From the NCBI GenBank assembly GCA_937995985.1, contig CALKIR010000026.1, positions 65,811 through 129,810 of the forward strand: a DNA stretch of 64,000 nt, given 5' to 3'. Within the stretch, counting starts at the first letter, position 1. Each line of letters begins with the position of its first letter. This document shows, one piece after another, positions 59,472-64,000 of the stretch. A program made the position numbers and the translations under genes. The notes under the pieces are model-generated. The model made no database searches, had not been told where the DNA came from, and saw only the letters and a list, made by a program, of their open reading frames with translations. Source of the stretch: an uncultured Alcaligenaceae bacterium (GTDB taxonomy: Bacteria > Pseudomonadota > Gammaproteobacteria > Burkholderiales > Burkholderiaceae_B).

Positions 59472-60836
59472 TCAGTGGGCATGGGCGCGGGCGATAAGCC
59501 GCACACCAAAGCGATGCCAGCGGATGGTTAACAACAAGGCTACTACAGACAAGCCAATAATAAATCCTAACCACACGCCGGTGCCTTGGAGTTGGAGGCC
59601 AAAGGCTAAAAAAGCACCAATGGGCACACCCAATACCCAATAGCCAATAAGAGCCAGCACCATGGGCGTACGAGTATCATAAAGCCCTCTAAGCATACCT
59701 GCCGCAACAGCTTGGGCCCCATCGGCTATTTGAAAGAGCGCGGCCAAGATTAAAAAATGTGCGGCTAAATGCAATACAGCTAGGTTTTCAGGAGAGTCGC
59801 CACGAATAAATAATGTGGCTAATTGCTCTGGGAAGAGCCACATGATGACCGCTGCCAATCCCATAAACCCTACACCTAGAGCGTAGGATACCCATCCTGA
59901 TTGTACGGCTGCTTTGAGTTTCATGCGCCCATATGAGAGACCTACTCGGATCGTGGCTACTTGGCTAAAGCCAAGGGGAATCATATAGGTAACAGCACAA
60001 ATTTGCATGGCAATTGCGTGGGCTGCCAGGGCAGTATCACTAATTAGACCCATCATTATTACCCCTGCATAAAAAACTAAGGTTTCAAGGGCAAAGGTAA
60101 TGGCAATGGGAACTCCCAGTAGCCATAGTTGGCGCAGCATGGGCCATTCGAAGCGCCACCAGTTACCAAAGCAGTGATAGCGGCGAAAGGGCTGCTTTGT
60201 GTGGACTAGGATTGCCATGCCGATAAACATAAAGGTGCTGGTTAACGTGGCGGATAAGCCCCCACCAGTAAGTCCCAATGCGGGGATGCCCCAAGCGCCA
60301 AAAATTAATAGGCGGCCCAATAGCGCATTGAATAAAATTCCCAGGCATGCAATTAAAAAAGTCCAAAGAGGGCGTTCTAAGGCAGCTAAAAAAGAGCGCA
60401 AGACGATATACCATAAATAAGGCAATAAGCCCCATTGAAGGGTATGCATATAGGGAAGGGCGCGTTGTACAGTATCAGGCTGTTGGCCGAGGCTAAGAAG
60501 CACGCTATCGGCATTCCATAAAAGGACCCAAAAGGGCAGAACAATCAAAACTGCCGAAAGTAAGCCATGTCTTAAGATACGACGAACCTGACGAATGTTG
60601 CTGCGTCGTTGTCCGAGAGCATTGGCCAGCATGGGTACAGTTGCAGACACAAGTCCCAGACTAAAAATCATAGTAACTTGGTAGAGACTAGCTGCCAATG
60701 AGGCTGCAGCTAATTCGGCCTTTCCTAGTTGTCCAAAATAAATAGTGTTGGTGGTTAAAATTGCAATTTGCGCTAAGTTAGTCAGAATTAGCGGATAGCC
60801 TAGTTTGATAGAGGCTCGGATTTCTTTAAACCACAT
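59472..60836 (-). CDS. MATE-family efflux pump (NorM-like)
   Basis: A 454-residue multidrug/toxin extrusion protein with twelve hydrophobic segments. The N-lobe begins IKLGYPLILTNLAQIAIL, then TIYFGQLGKAELAAASLA near 33-50 and the SATVPMLANALGQRR block near 64-78. The C-lobe includes GVPIAITFALETLVFY near 240. Coupling ion and substrates are unknown. It is a single gene convergent with ddh. Confidence 0.93.
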   Translation of the reverse strand: MWFKEIRASIKLGYPLILTNLAQIAILTTNTIYFGQLGKAELAAASLAASLYQVTMIFSLGLVSATVPMLANALGQRRSNIRQVRRILRHGLLSAVLIVLPFWVLLWNADSVLLSLGQQPDTVQRALPYMHTLQWGLLPYLWYIVLRSFLAALERPLWTFLIACLGILFNALLGRLLIFGAWGIPALGLTGGGLSATLTSTFMFIGMAILVHTKQPFRRYHCFGNWWRFEWPMLRQLWLLGVPIAITFALETLVFYAGVIMMGLISDTALAAHAIAMQICAVTYMIPLGFSQVATIRVGLSYGRMKLKAAVQSGWVSYALGVGFMGLAAVIMWLFPEQLATLFIRGDSPENLAVLHLAAHFLILAALFQIADGAQAVAAGMLRGLYDTRTPMVLALIGYWVLGVPIGAFLAFGLQLQGTGVWLGFIIGLSVVALLLTIRWHRFGVRLIARAHAH

Positions 60837-60912
60837 AGTGATGGGCCTGTGATAGAAAAGCCACTAAGAGAAGCAGACAAGACCGATATGGTCTTGTCTC
60901 ATGATACGAATC

Positions 60913-61593
60913 TTATTGGAAGAGTTCTAAACGGCTGCGTGCGGTTTCTGCGGCCTGAGAATCTGGGTATTCGTTAACAATACGTTGTAAAGTCTTGTGC
61001 GCGCTAGTGAGGTCGTTGGTTTCAACCTGGCTAGAGGCAATGACCATGAGTGCATCGGGTGCTCGAGGGCTGGCGGGGTATTGCTCAATCATGCCTTGTA
61101 GGCGTTGGATTGCAGCAGAAAAACGTTTGCTCGCAAATAAACTGCTGCCCTCGTAAAAACGTGCTTCATCGCCATAAGCACTGTCGGGGTAAGCATCGAC
61201 AAAAGCGTTTAAAGCGCTGGCAGCTTCTGGGTATTGGCCATTGCGGTAAAGCTCCATAGCCGTTTCGAAGGCTACCTGTTCTTGTGGATCGGCAAAGGCA
61301 TGGGTGGCAATTTGTAGGCCATCATCTGCTTGGCGACCGCTTTGCCAGCTGAGTTTTTCCACCTCTCCGCGCAGTTGCATGACTTCTTGACGCAGTATTT
61401 CTATCTGATCCGCAAGCATGAGGCGGGTTTGTTGGTTGTGCTCATTCATTTGGCGTATTTGTTGGCGCAAATCCAGAATAGCTCGTCTGGCTTCATCATC
61501 AGAAAAAGACCAAGCTGTCGTGCTGATCCCAAGGCCAAGAGACAGGGTTGCGCAAAGTAATACGTATTGTTTGAGCTTTGCCAGAGAGAACAT
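60913..61593 (-). CDS. cpoB: Tol-Pal system protein CpoB (YbgF)
   Basis: Periplasmic coordinator of peptidoglycan synthesis and outer-membrane constriction. It has 226 residues. A signal peptide (FSLAKLKQYVLLCATLSLGLG, cleavage near AWSFS) comes first, then a trimerising coiled coil (ILDLRQQIRQMNEHN onward, residues about 35-75). TPR repeats in the C-terminal half follow (FETAMELYRNGQYPEAASALN, YGDEARFYEGSSLF, RAPDALMVIASSQ). ATG 61593 with AGGTG ahead is chosen over an in-frame GTG at 61602. Last gene of the tolA-tolB-pal-cpoB run. Confidence 0.93.
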   Translation of the reverse strand: MFSLAKLKQYVLLCATLSLGLGISTTAWSFSDDEARRAILDLRQQIRQMNEHNQQTRLMLADQIEILRQEVMQLRGEVEKLSWQSGRQADDGLQIATHAFADPQEQVAFETAMELYRNGQYPEAASALNAFVDAYPDSAYGDEARFYEGSSLFASKRFSAAIQRLQGMIEQYPASPRAPDALMVIASSQVETNDLTSAHKTLQRIVNEYPDSQAAETARSRLELFQ

Positions 61594-61698
61594 AGTTTTC
61601 ACCTATTGAAAAGAAACGCCGCAGCAAAAGGCTACGGCGTTAATAAAGCGCATTGAGCAAGAAGAGCATCTGCATCATGATGCAGATGACTCGATTAG

Positions 61699-62202
61699 TT
61701 AACGCTGATATTCAATGTCAGCGCGGCGGTTTTCTGCGTAATCCGCCTCAGTATTTCCTAATGCGCGTGGGCGTTCTTTACCAAAACTAATGGTTTCGAT
61801 TTGATCTCTATTAACGCCAAGGAGATTCATCATTCGAGCCACCGCCTCAGAGCGACGTTGGCCGAGTGCTAAGTTATATTCGGTGCCACCGCGTTCGTCC
61901 GCATGCCCTTCTATACGTACCTGCTGCTGTGGGTGGTCACGCAGATAGTTAGAGTGCATTTCGACTAAATCACGGTATTGGTCGGCAACCACATAGCTAT
62001 CGAAATCAAAATAAACAGAACGGTCTTGGGACAAAGGACTGGCAGGATCAAAGGGATCCATGATCACGCCTGTACTTGGGCCACCTGTGCCATGCGCACC
62101 AGTACCTGTGCCTTGGGACTCATCAAGTGGAACCGAACTACAAGCAGCTAATACAAGTGCCAATGTCGCAAAAGTGAAACCTCTATATATACGCGAGCTC
62201 AT
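61699..62202 (-). CDS. pal: Peptidoglycan-associated lipoprotein
   Basis: Outer-membrane lipoprotein that binds peptidoglycan non-covalently. It has 167 residues. The lipobox LAAC (Cys21) follows a hydrophobic signal, then a Gly/Thr-rich linker. The OmpA-like domain has VYFDFDSYVV near 64, the diaminopimelate-binding IEGHADERGGTEYNLALGQR near 97-116, and RRADIEY at the end. It lies downstream of tolB by 34 bases. Confidence 0.97.
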   Translation of the reverse strand: MSSRIYRGFTFATLALVLAACSSVPLDESQGTGTGAHGTGGPSTGVIMDPFDPASPLSQDRSVYFDFDSYVVADQYRDLVEMHSNYLRDHPQQQVRIEGHADERGGTEYNLALGQRRSEAVARMMNLLGVNRDQIETISFGKERPRALGNTEADYAENRRADIEYQR

Positions 62203-62236
62203 TAGTTTTCCTTGCTAAAAAAGGTCAACACAAAAG

Positions 62237-63535
62237 TTAATCGGTAAACGGGCCCCACGTGGGCTCACGTACAGTACCGTTCAAAGCGGAAAGTGTTTGG
62301 CGGACCCGTCCATCGACAGAAGTCACTGCTAAGACACTCTTACCGCCTTGTACTGTACTATACAGTATTTGCTGCCCGTTCGGCGCAAAACTAGGAGATT
62401 GGTCATCAGGACCGTTGGTAATAAGCTCCTCCTGCTGGGTATTAAGATTTAATATAGCCACTCGGAAGGCGCCATCTCTACGGGTAACATAAACAAGGTT
62501 TTCACCGTCAGGAGAAACTTGTGGTGAAATGTTGTAACTACCATTAAAGGTTACTCGTTGCGCTTCACCCCCATTTACCGGCACGCGATAGATTTGTGGG
62601 CTACCACCGCGGTCGCTTGTAAAGAGTAACCAATTTCCATCTGGAGAATAGCTGGGTTCGGTATCAATTAAAGGGGAGCGCATGACGCGACGTAAGCCGG
62701 AGCCATCGGCATTAATCGTATAGAGTTGAGAAATGCCGTCTTTGGAAAGGGCAACGGCGAGCTGATTACCATCTGGAGACCACGCTGGCGCACTGTTATT
62801 ACCTTTAAAATTTGCTACAGGTTCGCGCTCAGCTGTACGTAAGTTTTGTACATAAACAACAGGTTTGTCAAGTTCAAAGCTTACGTAGGCAATTTTATCG
62901 CCTGCAGGAGACCAAGCTGGTGAGATGATGGGCTGCTTGGAGCGCAGCATGACTTGTGGGTTTTGGCCGTCTGCATCTGCAACTTGTAGCTCATAGGTGT
63001 CGCCGGTATGAAGGACATAGGCGATTTTAGTGGAGAATACGCCGCGCATGCCAGTAATGGCCTCGTAGATACGATCTGCGATGCGATGTGAGAGACGGCG
63101 CAGCTCATCTTCGCTGCCTGCAAAAGCAACCGCGTCCATCTCCGCATTGGTTACCGTATCGAGGAGCCGATAATGGATGGTGTAGTGTCCTCCTTGGTCT
63201 TGGACGGAGCCATAGGCCAAGTAATCTGCGCCACGGTTGCGCCAATAGGTATCATCGATGGCGCTGTCTATATTGAGACGTGCCCCAGAGGTGCTGATTA
63301 ATTGAAATAAGCCCGTGCGGCTCAGATCGGCGCGAATTACTTCTGCAATATTGACAGCACTTGGGGTGTTGCTGAAATCAGCAATGGCAATGGGGTATTG
63401 CGTGGCGCCCACCCCAGAAATGTCAACACGCAATTGAGCTCGGGCATGGGCACCGAATAATATTAGCAAGGCAAGGGTGATAAAAAGGGCTCTAATAAGT
63501 TGCCCCCCTTGTCGTGCAAAGTGCGTTGCGGTCAT
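62237..63535 (-). CDS. tolB: Tol-Pal system periplasmic protein TolB
   Basis: Periplasmic protein that links TolA and Pal. It has 432 residues. The signal peptide (LIRALFITLALLILFGAHARA) is followed by the N-terminal domain (PIAIADFSNTP to about residue 170). A six-bladed propeller with repeated SPAWSPAGDKIAYVSFE, APAWSPDGNQLAVALS and EPSYSPDGNWLLFTSDRGG units makes up the rest. It lies between tolA and pal. Confidence 0.97.
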   Translation of the reverse strand: MTATHFARQGGQLIRALFITLALLILFGAHARAQLRVDISGVGATQYPIAIADFSNTPSAVNIAEVIRADLSRTGLFQLISTSGARLNIDSAIDDTYWRNRGADYLAYGSVQDQGGHYTIHYRLLDTVTNAEMDAVAFAGSEDELRRLSHRIADRIYEAITGMRGVFSTKIAYVLHTGDTYELQVADADGQNPQVMLRSKQPIISPAWSPAGDKIAYVSFELDKPVVYVQNLRTAEREPVANFKGNNSAPAWSPDGNQLAVALSKDGISQLYTINADGSGLRRVMRSPLIDTEPSYSPDGNWLLFTSDRGGSPQIYRVPVNGGEAQRVTFNGSYNISPQVSPDGENLVYVTRRDGAFRVAILNLNTQQEELITNGPDDQSPSFAPNGQQILYSTVQGGKSVLAVTSVDGRVRQTLSALNGTVREPTWGPFTD

Positions 63536-63550
63536 AGGTGCGTTCTCCTG

Positions 63551-64000
63551 TTAATCATACATTCTGTATTCGCCACCAAATTTGCTAGGAAACTTGCCAC
63601 TAGGTGGTGTAGGCAGTGGCGAACATTTTCGAATTCCTTCTCTGACAGCCTCATCAAACTGACGGTTACCAGATGATTTTACTATAGTCACATTGAGTAC
63701 TCGTCCTTGACTATCTAGAGAGGCTTCATAGTGTAGTGTAGGGTTAATATTCCCTCGACGGGGCGGAGTATTAAAGATTACTCGTGGTTTAATACAGCTA
63801 CGGACGCGAGCTGAATAGCCGTCGTCTCCGCCGCCGCCTGTTTGGTTGCGGCTTGCAGTGCCTCCGGCAATGCCAGCAGCTTCGCGGCCAGCTGCCTGCA
63901 TGGCCTCACGAAGTTTTCTCTTGCGTTCTTCCTCTTCTTTGGCTTTGCGCTCAGCTTCTGCTTTGGCCTTACGTTCGGCTTCCTCACGGGCTTTGCGCTC
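63551..64000 (-). CDS. tolA: Cell-envelope protein TolA, partial (N-terminus beyond right edge)
   Basis: C-terminal 149 residues of TolA; the reverse-strand frame is open to the window edge. The visible part starts in the long charged helix of domain II (repeats of ERKAK and EERKRK), then a Gly-rich hinge (TGGGGDDGYSA). The TonB-like domain III follows (CIKPRVIFNTPP, LHYEASLDSQGRVLNVTIVKSSG, FDEAVREGIRKCSPLPTPP). The stop is 15 bases before tolB. In the full cell TolA spans from the TolQR motor to TolB/Pal. Confidence 0.93.
   Translation of the reverse strand, partial: ERKAREEAERKAKAEAERKAKEEEERKRKLREAMQAAGREAAGIAGGTASRNQTGGGGDDGYSARVRSCIKPRVIFNTPPRRGNINPTLHYEASLDSQGRVLNVTIVKSSGNRQFDEAVREGIRKCSPLPTPPSGKFPSKFGGEYRMYD

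Noticed and set aside
1..64000. tRNA, rRNA, CRISPR, insertion sequence, prophage or attachment site
   Set aside because: I looked for tRNA-like T-loops, repeated spaced units, transposase motifs and integrase genes and found none.

Overview
The window reads as a chromosomal core region of a betaproteobacterium, most likely order Burkholderiales and probably family Alcaligenaceae. This is inferred from gene order and protein character: gloB/mltD/fabI next to an rnhA-dnaQ block, rsmD-coaD-ferredoxin divergent from ftsY, ribB-ribH-nusB-thiL-pgpA-pncC-pyrF in one run, a fused 1,160-residue indolepyruvate oxidoreductase, and the tolA-tolB-pal-cpoB order. Base composition looks moderate by eye, lower than in Bordetella. 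Coding density is high. I see no tRNA, rRNA, insertion sequence, prophage or CRISPR array, so it behaves as ordinary housekeeping DNA rather than a mobile island.

Layout. 1-4884: the start of a phosphate acetyltransferase gene cut by the left edge, then an Lrp-type regulator divergent from a fused indolepyruvate:ferredoxin oxidoreductase. 4885-5721: a mostly non-coding stretch with two tandem palindromes, a tiny leader ORF, a doubtful 74-residue ORF and a strong terminator. 5722-13170: an operon-like run of HlyD-type adaptor, RbbA-type double ABC ATPase-permease, YhhJ-type permease and a DUF3141 PHA-synthase-like protein. 13215-18744: a DUF457 membrane protein, trhO, fabI, mltD and gloB. 18754-24851: methyltransferase, rnhA, an RND efflux pair and dnaQ. 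24895-31455: Na/Pi cotransporter, a sulfide:quinone reductase-like flavoprotein with its DUF1641 partner, and a glycine betaine/proline ABC transporter. 31624-39781: ogt, an ABC1/UbiB kinase, a TAXI-TRAP transporter with DUF1850, a PilZ protein and O-acetylhomoserine sulfhydrylase. 40015-51441: AsmA, a stand-alone MOSC N-terminal domain, ferredoxin, coaD, rsmD, ftsY, the riboflavin/nusB/thiL run, pyrF and dgkA. 51542-57560: groESL, ackA, ahpC and ahpF. 57742-64000: amino-acid exporter, meso-diaminopimelate dehydrogenase, MATE pump, and the Tol-Pal end (cpoB, pal, tolB, partial tolA).

Regulation visible in the sequence is the most informative part. There is a perfect CIRCE element lying on the groESL start point. 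A four-block OxyR-type site abuts a good sigma-70 promoter ahead of ahpC. A spaced inverted repeat lies inside a candidate promoter of the sulfide-oxidoreductase pair, and a 14-bp palindrome lies between the Lrp-type gene and its divergent neighbour. Intercistronic hairpins follow both solute-binding-protein genes (proX and the TAXI receptor). Many convergent gene pairs share hairpin terminators.

Functionally the region covers acetate/acetyl-phosphate metabolism (pta, ackA), fatty acid and envelope synthesis (fabI, pgpA, dgkA, asmA, mltD, Tol-Pal), cofactors (ribB, ribH, thiL, coaD, pncC), peroxide and heat stress, osmoprotection and efflux. I found no convincing undescribed multi-gene system. 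The best candidates for a second look are the small unit at 5048-5464, the ABC exporter/DUF3141 operon, and the stand-alone MOSC-N protein coupled to asmA.
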